Shown here piece by piece: positions 1-5,319 of a DNA stretch of 8,023 nt (position 1 is its first letter; each line of letters opens with the position of its first letter). The translations under genes were made by a program, and so were the position numbers. The notes beneath the pieces were generated by a model. That model worked only from the letters and a program-made list of their open reading frames with translations. It did no database searches and was not told the DNA's origin. The stretch is from Oscillospiraceae bacterium (GTDB taxonomy: Bacteria > Bacillota > Clostridia > Oscillospirales > Acutalibacteraceae): NCBI GenBank assembly GCA_902795765.1, contig CADBMQ010000056.1:1-8023 (forward strand), written 5' to 3'.

Positions 1-52
1 GTCGGGCTCATAACCCGGAGGTCGTGAGGTTCAAGTCCCACCCCCGCTACCA
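1..52 (+). tRNA. tRNA-Met (CAT), initiator type, 5' end cut by window
   Basis: The window opens inside a tRNA. The anticodon arm is bases 2-18, with a seven-base loop CTCATAA (7-13) and anticodon CAT at 9-11. Three consecutive G:C pairs (4-6 with 14-16) close the loop, which is the known hallmark of initiator tRNA. The variable loop AGGTC (19-23) and the T-loop TTCAAGT (30-36) are standard. The acceptor 3' strand is 42-48, the discriminator base is A49, and CCA (50-52) is encoded. About 26 bases of the 5' side (acceptor, D-arm) lie outside the window. The T-stem fits only if one base, A27, is bulged: G24 T25 G26 pairs with C39 A40 C41 and G28 G29 with C37 C38. That makes the T-arm one base longer than usual. 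Elongator tRNA-Met is the alternative identity. Confidence 0.9.
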
Positions 53-59
53 AATCGAG

Positions 60-96
60 TGGATGTAACTGATTTGAGTTACATCCATTTATTTTT
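60..96 (+). terminator. Intrinsic terminator after the tRNA
   Basis: A perfect 10-bp inverted repeat, GGATGTAACT (61-70) with AGTTACATCC (77-86), is extended by a T60-A87 pair and has a 6-base loop. It is followed by a T-rich run (88-96, with five T at 92-96). It starts 8 bases after the tRNA CCA, so it most likely ends the tRNA transcript. The next gene begins only about 12 bases after the T-run. Confidence 0.8.
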
Positions 97-108
97 ACGG
101 TGATAGAA

Positions 109-558
109 ATGGAAAAATACAACAAGAAACCTGCACAAGTAAAATACATCGGGTCTTCTTCCGAAAAGTTTACAAACGGGAAAACCTATAACGCCTACTT
201 TCTTGAATATTGGCAGGGTGAACGAAATAGCCTCCATGTTATGGATAACAGCGGGGAAATTTCTGATTTCAACCCTTTTGAAGATTTTGAGGTTATCGAA
301 GACACCGACAATGTGTTAAACACCTATGAAGCAATCGTAAAATGTGTTACCCATAAATATGACAGCGAGCTATTCGACCTGACCTACGGCAAATTATATA
401 AAGCCATCGGTCGTGACAAAGACGGTCTATTTTTAGTTATGGATGATTCTTTTGATTGCTATTTCTATTCACCGGATTGGTTTGAAATCATATCTGATGA
501 ACACGATTTGCTTTCACACAGAAGTATTTATTACAGTTTTGATAATTGTGACGATTAA
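109..558 (+). CDS. Hypothetical protein made of two tandem copies of a small beta-rich unit (149 aa)
   Basis: I do not recognise a named family. The protein is acidic, soluble, and has no signal peptide or membrane segment. It contains an internal duplication. Residues about 10-64 and 76-130 share the pattern VK(Y/C)(I/V), then F..(T/Y)GK.Y.A, then a hydrophobic-V-M-D-(N/D)-S core, and end in (D/W)FE(V/I)I.(D/E). Such short strand-rich units resemble SH3-like folds seen in many small phage or accessory proteins of Firmicutes; this is inference from the pattern. ATG at 109 is chosen because GGTGA (99-103) sits 5 bases upstream. An in-frame GTG at 100 would add three residues but has no ribosome binding site. 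No promoter fits between the preceding terminator and the start, so expression may depend on read-through. A strong terminator follows 23 bases after the stop. Confidence 0.72.
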   Translation: MEKYNKKPAQVKYIGSSSEKFTNGKTYNAYFLEYWQGERNSLHVMDNSGEISDFNPFEDFEVIEDTDNVLNTYEAIVKCVTHKYDSELFDLTYGKLYKAIGRDKDGLFLVMDDSFDCYFYSPDWFEIISDEHDLLSHRSIYYSFDNCDD

Positions 559-581
559 TAACATTGAATTTCCCCTCATGT

Positions 582-612
582 ACGGAGCAGATTTTCATCT
601 GCTCCGTTTTTT
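582..612 (+). terminator. Intrinsic terminator of the two-repeat hypothetical gene
   Basis: A perfect 10-bp stem pairs ACGGAGCAGA (582-591) with TCTGCTCCGT (598-607) around a TTTTCA loop and is followed directly by a T-run to 612. It begins 23 bases after the stop codon of the upstream gene and points in the same direction. Confidence 0.9.
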
Positions 613-654
613 ACTCGCATAAAAAATAAAACTAAATGCATAAAACTTACGAAC

Positions 655-689
655 TGTCCGTACAAATGGACATAACTTTGGAGTATAAT
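655..689 (+). promoter_or_regulatory. Promoter with operator-like inverted repeat ahead of the acidic 51-aa gene
   Basis: A perfect -10 box TATAAT lies at 684-689, which places the transcription start near 696. At the 17-bp position the -35 region is poor (TACAAA, 661-666). Overlapping this -35 region is an inverted repeat, TGTCC (655-659) and GGACA (668-672), with an 8-base spacer. A consensus -10, a weak -35 and a palindrome over the -35 region together suggest a regulated promoter. The cognate regulator is not in the window. Confidence 0.55.
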
Positions 690-733
690 AGGCTTGTAAT
701 CCGAAGGGATAATAAAATTTGGAGGTAACTCTT

Positions 734-889
734 ATGTGTACATTTGAAGATATCGGCGAAGAGGTTTACGAGGAAATGATAAACCAAAACAGTTATTGGA
801 ATGTTGTAAAGCGTGAGGAAGAGGCACAAGAAGAGTACTATAATTACATCGAAGAAGATTACGAAGATGATTGTGAAGATGACTTCTAA
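734..889 (+). CDS. Very acidic 51-aa hypothetical protein
   Basis: This short gene begins with ATG at 734 behind a perfect GGAGG (721-725) at 8-base spacing, with a TATAAT promoter upstream and a terminator 40 bases after the stop. The protein has 20 Asp/Glu against only 2 Lys/Arg. The C-terminal half is almost entirely Glu, Asp and Tyr, ending EDDCEDDF. There are two cysteines (C2, C47) and no signal peptide or membrane helix. I do not recognise a family. Extreme acidity in a small protein occurs in DNA mimics, in small antitoxin-like or chaperone-like proteins and in metal-binding peptides; nothing here decides between them. That it is a real gene is supported by the complete set of expression signals. 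A 94-codon frame on the opposite strand overlaps it but lacks comparable signals. Confidence 0.72.
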   Translation: MCTFEDIGEEVYEEMINQNSYWNVVKREEEAQEEYYNYIEEDYEDDCEDDF

Positions 890-929
890 ATAACTGAATT
901 TCTTGTGTTCATAATAAAATTCCTTTCGC

Positions 930-959
930 AAAAAGGCTCACTAAACTGTGAGCCTTTTT
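930..959. terminator. Bidirectional terminator between the acidic 51-aa gene and the convergent radical SAM gene
   Basis: The stem pairs GGCTCAC (935-941) with GTGAGCC (948-954) around a TAAACT loop, and is extended by flanking A (930-934) and T (955-959) runs. It therefore works as a T-tailed hairpin from both sides. It lies 40 bases after the plus-strand gene and 4 bases beyond the stop of the minus-strand gene. Confidence 0.88.
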
Positions 960-963
960 TGTG

Positions 964-1836
964 TTATTTAAGTATTCGATTTAAAAAATTCAGCACTCGC
1001 TTTTTATCTGCCGACCATAGCGGTGCGATAAGCTCCGATTTTGCCCCGTCGCCCGTAATTCGATGAACCACCACATTTTCGGGTAGTGCGTCTATGCAAG
1101 TTTTCAGCCACTCGCCATACTGTTCGAGCGTCAAACACTCGAACTCGCCCTTTTGATAGGCGGCTGCAAGGTCGGTATTCTCCACAACATACAAAAGATG
1201 AAACTTAATTCCGTTCGTCTTGCAGTCGACTGCGTATTTTGTCGTTGCGAGTGCGTCCGACTCGGTTTCGTTTGGCAGTCCTATCATAACGTGCGTCACA
1301 ACTTCGATTTTCTCGGCTTTCAGTCGCTGAACTGCGTCTGCGTACACCTCATTTTTGTAACCTCGTCTTATATTTTTCGCAGTCTGCTCGTTGGACGTTT
1401 GCAGTCCGAGTTCAACGCTGACAGGCTTGATTTTATTGATTTCGCCAAGCAGTTTCACAGTTTCATCGGGCAGACAATCGGGACGAGTCGCAACCGACAA
1501 TCCGACAATGTAATCGGGCGAAATCGCATCATAATAGAGCCGTTTGAGTTTGTCGATTGGTGCATAGGTATTTGTGAACGACTGAAAATATGCAATATAT
1601 TTGCCGTCATTCGTCTTGCTTTTCACACGGATTTTTGCCCGTTCGAGTGCGATTGCAACTCCGTTTTCGCAGTTCTCGGCAAACTCGCCACTACCCTTTC
1701 CCGAGCAGAAAACACAACCACGATTGTCGATAGTGCCGTCACGATTAGGGCAGGTGAAACCCGCATCAATCGAAAGTTTGTAGACCTTGCAACCGAACTT
1801 TTCTCTATAATGTTCATTAAGCGTTTTGTACGCCAT
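964..1836 (-). CDS. Radical SAM protein, YhcC/YtqA family (TIGR01212)
   Basis: The protein is 290 aa, close to the family's usual length of about 300. The N-terminal region has the cysteine arrangement of this family, C29-X11-C41-X2-C44, which would hold the [4Fe-4S] cluster that cleaves S-adenosylmethionine. Other family landmarks are YFQSFTNTYAP (83-93), ATRPDCL (116-122), ELGLQT (142-147) and HRITGDG (258-264). The Bacillus subtilis member YtqA has, to my knowledge, been renamed MnmL for a role in making the wobble uridine mnm5s2U of tRNA; transferring that role here is inference. The start at 1836 is chosen because GGTGA lies 5 bases upstream and because homologues begin near this point. 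In-frame ATGs at 1842 and 1848 lack ribosome binding sites. The gene stands alone, converging on the acidic 51-aa gene and diverging from the sulfur operon. Confidence 0.9.
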   Translation of the reverse strand: MAYKTLNEHYREKFGCKVYKLSIDAGFTCPNRDGTIDNRGCVFCSGKGSGEFAENCENGVAIALERAKIRVKSKTNDGKYIAYFQSFTNTYAPIDKLKRLYYDAISPDYIVGLSVATRPDCLPDETVKLLGEINKIKPVSVELGLQTSNEQTAKNIRRGYKNEVYADAVQRLKAEKIEVVTHVMIGLPNETESDALATTKYAVDCKTNGIKFHLLYVVENTDLAAAYQKGEFECLTLEQYGEWLKTCIDALPENVVVHRITGDGAKSELIAPLWSADKKRVLNFLNRILK

Positions 1837-1852
1837 TTTCATCACCATATTT

Positions 1853-1858
1853 ATTATA
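1853..1858 (-). promoter_or_regulatory. Possible -10 box of the radical SAM gene
   Basis: On the minus strand TATAAT reads from 1858 to 1853 in an AT-rich stretch. The matching -35 region (about 1876-1881) is poor. If used, transcription would start near 1846, which would exclude the ATG at 1848 and support the start at 1836 with a leader of about 10 bases. The AT-richness makes a chance match quite possible. Confidence 0.35.
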
Positions 1859-1910
1859 ATATTTTTCTGCCGAAAATAAAAGTGCTAAATTTTTTGGAAA
1901 AATTTTTATT

Positions 1911-1931
1911 TACCCCTTGACAAGGTAGGTA
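1911..1931 (+). promoter_or_regulatory. Operator-like site 1, overlapping the -35 box of the sulfur operon
   Basis: This 21-bp site begins with TACCC (1911-1915) and ends with AGGTAGGTA (1923-1931). It encloses the -35 hexamer. The outer TACC/GGTA ends form a dyad, and a second small dyad, CCTTG-A-CAAGG (1915-1925), lies within. The same layout recurs 40 bp downstream. A protein bound here would compete with RNA polymerase for the -35 box. The Rrf2-family regulator encoded as the third gene of the operon is the likely ligand (inference). Confidence 0.68.
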
Positions 1932-1945
1932 AAAGGTGCTATAAT
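1917..1945 (+). promoter_or_regulatory. Consensus promoter of the metY-cysK-rrf2 operon
   Basis: Both hexamers match the housekeeping sigma consensus exactly: TTGACA at 1917-1922 and TATAAT at 1940-1945, with the ideal 17-bp spacer. Transcription should start near 1952, giving a leader of about 53 bases. That is too short for a SAM riboswitch or a T-box, so control is more likely by repression at the flanking operator-like sites. So strong a promoter would need repression when cysteine is plentiful. Confidence 0.92.
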
Positions 1946-1950
1946 GCAGA

Positions 1951-1971
1951 TACCCACCAGAGAGGTAGGTA
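1951..1971 (+). promoter_or_regulatory. Operator-like site 2, at the transcription start of the sulfur operon
   Basis: This is the clearer copy of the site: TACCCACC (1951-1958) and GGTAGGTA (1964-1971) form an inverted repeat with 7 of 8 positions symmetric around AGAGA. It shares TACCC and AGGTAGGTAAA with site 1 in the same register. The centres are at 1921 and 1961, 40 bp apart and so roughly on the same face of the helix. The dyad falls in the transcribed leader, so it could also fold as a small RNA hairpin, but there is no T-run. Confidence 0.7.
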
Positions 1972-2004
1972 AATAACAATCGTTTTTGATTGGAGGAAAA
2001 AACA

Positions 2005-3288
2005 ATGGCAGATTATAAATTTGAAACCGTGCAAATCCACGCAGGTCAGGAACAGCCTGATAGTGCGACTGATGCTCGTGCCGTGCCGATTTACGCAACA
2101 ACTTCCTATGTTTTTAAGGATTCGTCTACTGCGGCAGGTCGTTTTGGTTTGACCGAAGGTGGTAATATTTACACTCGCTTAATGAACCCGACTTCCGATG
2201 TTTTTGAAAAAAGAATTGCCGCTTTGGAAGGTGGTGCTGCCGCACTCGCAACTGCATCAGGCTCGGCGGCTATTACCTACGCAATACAAAATATCGCAAC
2301 AGCCGGTGACCACATCGTGTCATCGTGCAACCTTTACGGCGGTACTTACAATTTATTTGCGAACACATTAAAAGAGCAAGGTCTTGACGTGACTTTCGTT
2401 GATCCGTCTGACCCGAAAAACTTTGAGTCGGCAATCAAACCGAACACCAAAGTTTTATATGCGGAAACTCTCGGCAACCCGAACTCCGATGTTCTCGATT
2501 TGGACGCTATTTCCGAAATCGCACACACTCACGGCATTCCGTTCATCGTTGACAACACTTTCGCAACTCCGTATTTGCTCCGTCCGATTGAGCATGGCGT
2601 TGATGTTGTTGTTCACTCCGCAACCAAATTTATCGGTGGTCACGGAACTGTTATGGGTGGTGTCATAGTTGACGGTGGTAACTTTGACTGGGCTCAAAAC
2701 GATAAATTCCCCGGACTTTCAAAACCCAATCCGTCATATCACGGCGTTGTGTTCACAGAGGCTTGCGGAAACATCGCATACATTATGAAGCTTCGTACCA
2801 CGCTTATGCGTGACCAAGGTGCGACAATCTCACCGTTCAACTCGTTCCTGCTTTTGCAAGGACTCGAAACTCTCTCGCTTAGAATTGAACGCCACGTTGA
2901 AAACGCACTTAAAGTTGTTGATTTTCTTAAAAATCATCCGCAAGTCGAAAATGTAAATCACCCGTCACTTGCAACAGGCAAACAAAAGGAACTTTACGAT
3001 AGTTACTTTGAAAACGGAGCAGGTTCGATTTTCACTTTCGAGATTAAAGGCGATTCCGATAAGGCAAAGAAATTCACAGAAAGTCTTGAACTTTTCTCAC
3101 TTCTCGCAAACGTTGCAGACGTGAAATCGCTTGTAATTCATCCTGCGTCAACAACTCACTCGCAGTTGTCAAAAGAGGAACTTCTCTCGGCAGGAATTAA
3201 GCCGAACACAGTTCGTCTTTCAATCGGCACAGAACACATTGACGATATCATCGCTGACCTTGAACACGGTTTCGAGGCAGTAAAATAA
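2005..3288 (+). CDS. metY: O-acetylhomoserine sulfhydrylase (PLP-dependent, Cys/Met metabolism family)
   Basis: This cytoplasmic enzyme joins sulfide to O-acetylhomoserine to give homocysteine and acetate, the direct sulfhydrylation route to methionine. The 427-aa length is typical of the O-acetylhomoserine sulfhydrylase branch, which is longer than cystathionine synthases and lyases (about 380-400). The PLP-binding lysine is K208 in [11 protein letters not shown]. The aspartate contacting the PLP ring is D183 in VDNTFATPY. The phosphate-contact motif YTR is at 56-58, and the carboxylate-binding arginine is R404 in [13 protein letters not shown] 2005 is preceded by GGAGG (1992-1996) at 8 bases; a TTG at 1990 overlaps that site and is rejected. 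It is the first gene of the operon, 12 bases before cysK. A related activity such as O-acetylserine sulfhydrylation or methanethiol use cannot be excluded from sequence alone. Confidence 0.93.
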   Translation: MADYKFETVQIHAGQEQPDSATDARAVPIYATTSYVFKDSSTAAGRFGLTEGGNIYTRLMNPTSDVFEKRIAALEGGAAALATASGSAAITYAIQNIATAGDHIVSSCNLYGGTYNLFANTLKEQGLDVTFVDPSDPKNFESAIKPNTKVLYAETLGNPNSDVLDLDAISEIAHTHGIPFIVDNTFATPYLLRPIEHGVDVVVHSATKFIGGHGTVMGGVIVDGGNFDWAQNDKFPGLSKPNPSYHGVVFTEACGNIAYIMKLRTTLMRDQGATISPFNSFLLLQGLETLSLRIERHVENALKVVDFLKNHPQVENVNHPSLATGKQKELYDSYFENGAGSIFTFEIKGDSDKAKKFTESLELFSLLANVADVKSLVIHPASTTHSQLSKEELLSAGIKPNTVRLSIGTEHIDDIIADLEHGFEAVK

Positions 3289-3300
3289 AGGAGTATTATT

Positions 3301-4233
3301 ATGGCTAAAATCTACACATCAGCCGACCAGCTTATCGGCAAAACACCACTTCTCGAACTCACTCACATTGAAAAGAGCGAAAATTTGAACGCTAAAATCT
3401 TCGCAAAACTTGAATACTTCAACCCCGCAGGTTCAGTTAAAGACCGTGTTGCAAGAGCAATGCTTGACGATGCAGAAGCATCGGGCAAGTTGACTGCCGA
3501 CAGTGTTATTATCGAGCCGACTTCGGGCAACACAGGTATCGGACTCGCTTCCGTTGCCGCCACAAGAGGTTATCGCATTATAATCGTTATGCCCGATACG
3601 ATGTCGGTTGAACGCAGACAGATTATGAAAGCGTACGGCGCAGAACTCGTTTTGACCGAGGGTGCAACGGGTATGAAAGGTGCTATTGCAAAGGCAGAGG
3701 AACTCACAAAAGAAATTCCGAACAGCTTCATCGCAGGTCAGTTTGTCAACCCTGCAAACCCGAAGGCTCACTTTGAAACAACGGGCCCCGAAATTTGGGA
3801 AGATACCGACGGCAATGTTGATATTTTTGTCGCAGGTGTCGGCACAGGCGGTACTGTAACAGGTGTCGGCGAGTATTTGAAGTCGAAGAAAGCCGATGTC
3901 AAAGTTGTCGCAGTTGAGCCGAAAACAAGTGCCGTTTTGTCAACAGGTGTTGCAGGTGCTCACAAAATTCAAGGTATCGGTGCAGGTTTTGTTCCCGATG
4001 TTTTGAACACAAAAATCTATGACGAAATTATTGCAGTTGAAAACGAAGACGCTTTCAAATATGGCAAACTTATCGGCAAAAGCGAAGGTGTTTTGGTCGG
4101 TATTTCGTCGGGTGCCGCACTTAGTGCCGCAATCGAACTCGCTCGTCGTCCCGAAAACAGCGGTAAAAATATCGTAGTTTTGTTGCCCGACACAGGCGAC
4201 CGCTATTTGTCAACCGCTCTTTTCCAAGACTAA
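3301..4233 (+). CDS. cysK: Cysteine synthase (O-acetylserine sulfhydrylase)
   Basis: The enzyme converts O-acetylserine and sulfide to cysteine and acetate in the cytoplasm. The 310-aa length is normal for CysK. The PLP lysine is K47 in NPAGSVKDR, the substrate-binding loop is TSGNTG (74-79), the PLP-phosphate loop is GTGGT (181-185), a GISSGAA motif lies at 267-273, and the C-terminal [10 protein letters not shown] motif is at 296-305. All the expected catalytic elements are intact. AGGAG (3289-3293) lies 7 bases before the ATG, and the metY stop is 12 bases upstream, so the two are translated from one transcript. In Bacillus subtilis CysK also binds the Rrf2 regulator CymR and acts as its co-repressor. 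Here an Rrf2 gene follows directly, so a similar partnership is plausible but unproven. No serine acetyltransferase gene is in the window. Confidence 0.96.
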   Translation: MAKIYTSADQLIGKTPLLELTHIEKSENLNAKIFAKLEYFNPAGSVKDRVARAMLDDAEASGKLTADSVIIEPTSGNTGIGLASVAATRGYRIIIVMPDTMSVERRQIMKAYGAELVLTEGATGMKGAIAKAEELTKEIPNSFIAGQFVNPANPKAHFETTGPEIWEDTDGNVDIFVAGVGTGGTVTGVGEYLKSKKADVKVVAVEPKTSAVLSTGVAGAHKIQGIGAGFVPDVLNTKIYDEIIAVENEDAFKYGKLIGKSEGVLVGISSGAALSAAIELARRPENSGKNIVVLLPDTGDRYLSTALFQD

Positions 4234-4248
4234 AAGCGAGGTGCGTTG

Positions 4249-4653
4249 ATGAAAATTTCCACAAGAGGACGATATGCTCTGCGAGTTATGATTGACTTGG
4301 CAGAAAATCAAAGCGATGGATATATCGCAATGAAATCGGTTGCCGAGCGTCAGAACATTTCGCTGAAATATCTCGAAAAAATTCTTCCTGTGCTTGTTCG
4401 TGGGGAGATGGTCGAGGGTATTCACGGCAAGGGTGGTGGATATAAACTCACAAAACCGCCAAAGCAATATCGTGTTGGCGATATTTTGCGATTGACCGAG
4501 GGAAATCTTGCTCCCGTTGCGTGTTTGGAGCAAGGTGCAGAGCCGTGCAAACACAAACAAAATTGCAGAACGATTAAAATGTGGACGAAGTTGCACGAAA
4601 ATATTACTAACTATTTTGACAACATCACGCTTGAATCTCTTATGAAAAAATAA
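4249..4653 (+). CDS. Rrf2-family transcriptional regulator with IscR-like cysteines
   Basis: The protein is 134 aa. The N-terminal winged helix-turn-helix includes MKISTRGRYALRVM (1-14), the recognition region ISLKYLEKIL (37-46) and the wing HGKGGGYKL (59-67). C92, C100 and C106 form CX7CX5C, followed by a W.KL.E helix. In E. coli IscR three cysteines at the same place (CX5CX5C) hold a [2Fe-2S] cluster, whereas Bacillus CymR lacks them. ATG 4249 has GAGGTG (4238-4243) at 5 bases; an in-frame TTG at 4246 is too close to it. The gene starts 15 bases after cysK and ends the operon, so it is probably an autoregulator acting at the two sites around the metY promoter. Whether it senses cysteine supply through CysK, like CymR, or a cluster or thiol state, like IscR, is open. 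Confidence 0.93.
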   Translation: MKISTRGRYALRVMIDLAENQSDGYIAMKSVAERQNISLKYLEKILPVLVRGEMVEGIHGKGGGYKLTKPPKQYRVGDILRLTEGNLAPVACLEQGAEPCKHKQNCRTIKMWTKLHENITNYFDNITLESLMKK

Positions 4654-4698
4654 AAAAACCCCACGACTTATAGTTTTAAGTCGTGGGGTTCGTTTTTT
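4652..4698. terminator. Strong bidirectional terminator closing the sulfur operon and the convergent lipoprotein gene
   Basis: A perfect 14-bp stem pairs AACCCCACGACTTA (4657-4670) with TAAGTCGTGGGGTT (4677-4690) around a TAGTTT loop. On the plus side it is followed by CG and six T (4693-4698). On the minus side the A-run 4652-4658 supplies the T-tail. The regulator's stop codon overlaps the edge, and the minus-strand lipoprotein gene ends 12 bases beyond the other edge. Confidence 0.95.
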
Positions 4699-4709
4699 GT
4701 TGTGCGATT

Positions 4710-5246
4710 TTATGCCATAAAATAAACTTTATATTCTTCGCCCGATTTGGTTATAACCAAAACTTTTCTTGCGGTGTACTCATATTTTTCGCCCGAACTA
4801 ACGTTATCAAAGCGATGGTAGGCACCAATAATATTTCCTGCATCAAGCGAAAAACCTGTCATATTATTAAAGGTTTCGAGCTCGGCCGTGAAATTGTCAA
4901 CAGGATTATAGGTCTTTTTAATTACTTCTTCAAACTCCTGAAAATCAGCGGTTTTAAACTTAACACAAGCAGATACATTGACTGTCATATCAGTTGTACC
5001 CTCTTTGAGTTTGTGTTCCTTCTCTTCGAGTTTTTCAACCGTACCCTTCGAGCAGTCAAGCAAGAAGAATTTTTTAAGCACTTCTTGATCTTCGCCCTTA
5101 ACATCACCAGGAACAACGTTTTTAGTCATCGGGACTACGGTCGATTTTTGAACATTGTTCGAGTTTGATTTTTTCTTACCGCAAGATGCAAACGAAACTG
5201 CAAGCACCAAGCAAAGCAAACATAAAATAATGCGTTTTGTTTTCAT
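4710..5246 (-). CDS. Putative lipoprotein of unknown function (178 aa)
   Basis: The N-terminus is a lipoprotein signal: positive MKTKR, a hydrophobic stretch to about residue 18, then FASC with the lipid-accepting cysteine at C22, followed by a Lys/Ser/Asn-rich linker. The phenylalanine at -3 is less usual than leucine but tolerated. The mature part (about 55-178) is a mixed alpha/beta domain ending in strands (KVLVITKSGEEYKVYFMA); I recognise no family. It should be anchored on the outer face of the membrane. AGGAG lies 8 bases before the ATG (plus-strand 5255-5259), and a consensus promoter stands immediately upstream. It lies directly after gpr with no terminator between, so it could also be reached by read-through from gpr during sporulation. 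A bidirectional terminator ends it. Confidence 0.85.
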   Translation of the reverse strand: MKTKRIILCLLCLVLAVSFASCGKKKSNSNNVQKSTVVPMTKNVVPGDVKGEDQEVLKKFFLLDCSKGTVEKLEEKEHKLKEGTTDMTVNVSACVKFKTADFQEFEEVIKKTYNPVDNFTAELETFNNMTGFSLDAGNIIGAYHRFDNVSSGEKYEYTARKVLVITKSGEEYKVYFMA

Positions 5247-5287
5247 AATAAAGGCTCCTTTGCCACAAGTACAAATTGTATGCCTAA

Positions 5288-5316
5288 ATTATACCACCAC
5301 ATTTCGATTTTGTCAA
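5288..5316 (-). promoter_or_regulatory. Consensus promoter of the lipoprotein gene
   Basis: On the minus strand TTGACA (5316-5311) and TATAAT (5293-5288) are separated by exactly 17 bp, a perfect housekeeping sigma promoter. The -35 box begins 4 bases after the gpr stop codon. Transcription should start near 5281, leaving a leader of about 35 bases with the ribosome binding site. The lipoprotein is therefore likely expressed in growing cells, independently of sporulation-specific gpr. Confidence 0.9.
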
Positions 5317-5319
5317 CTT

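Noticed and set aside
655..672. LexA/SOS box ahead of the acidic gene
   Set aside because: The dyad TGTCC-N8-GGACA does not fit the Gram-positive LexA consensus (GAAC-N4-GTTC), so it is reported only as an unnamed inverted repeat.
647..931. 94-codon minus-strand frame with a hydrophobic segment
   Set aside because: It is the reverse of the Glu/Asp-rich 51-aa gene (acidic codons read backwards give Phe/Leu/Ile), has no ribosome binding site, and overlaps the promoter and terminator of the plus-strand gene.
1153..1920. 255-codon plus-strand frame opposite the radical SAM gene
   Set aside because: The opposite strand encodes a clear family match over its full length. This frame is Cys/Phe/Arg-rich without domain logic and has no start signals.
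1946..2004. Possible riboswitch or T-box ahead of metY
   Set aside because: The predicted leader is only about 53 bases, with no room for a SAM riboswitch or T-box and no terminator hairpin with a T-run.
1990..2004. TTG start five codons upstream of the metY ATG
   Set aside because: It overlaps the GGAGG ribosome binding site, which is ideally spaced for the ATG at 2005.
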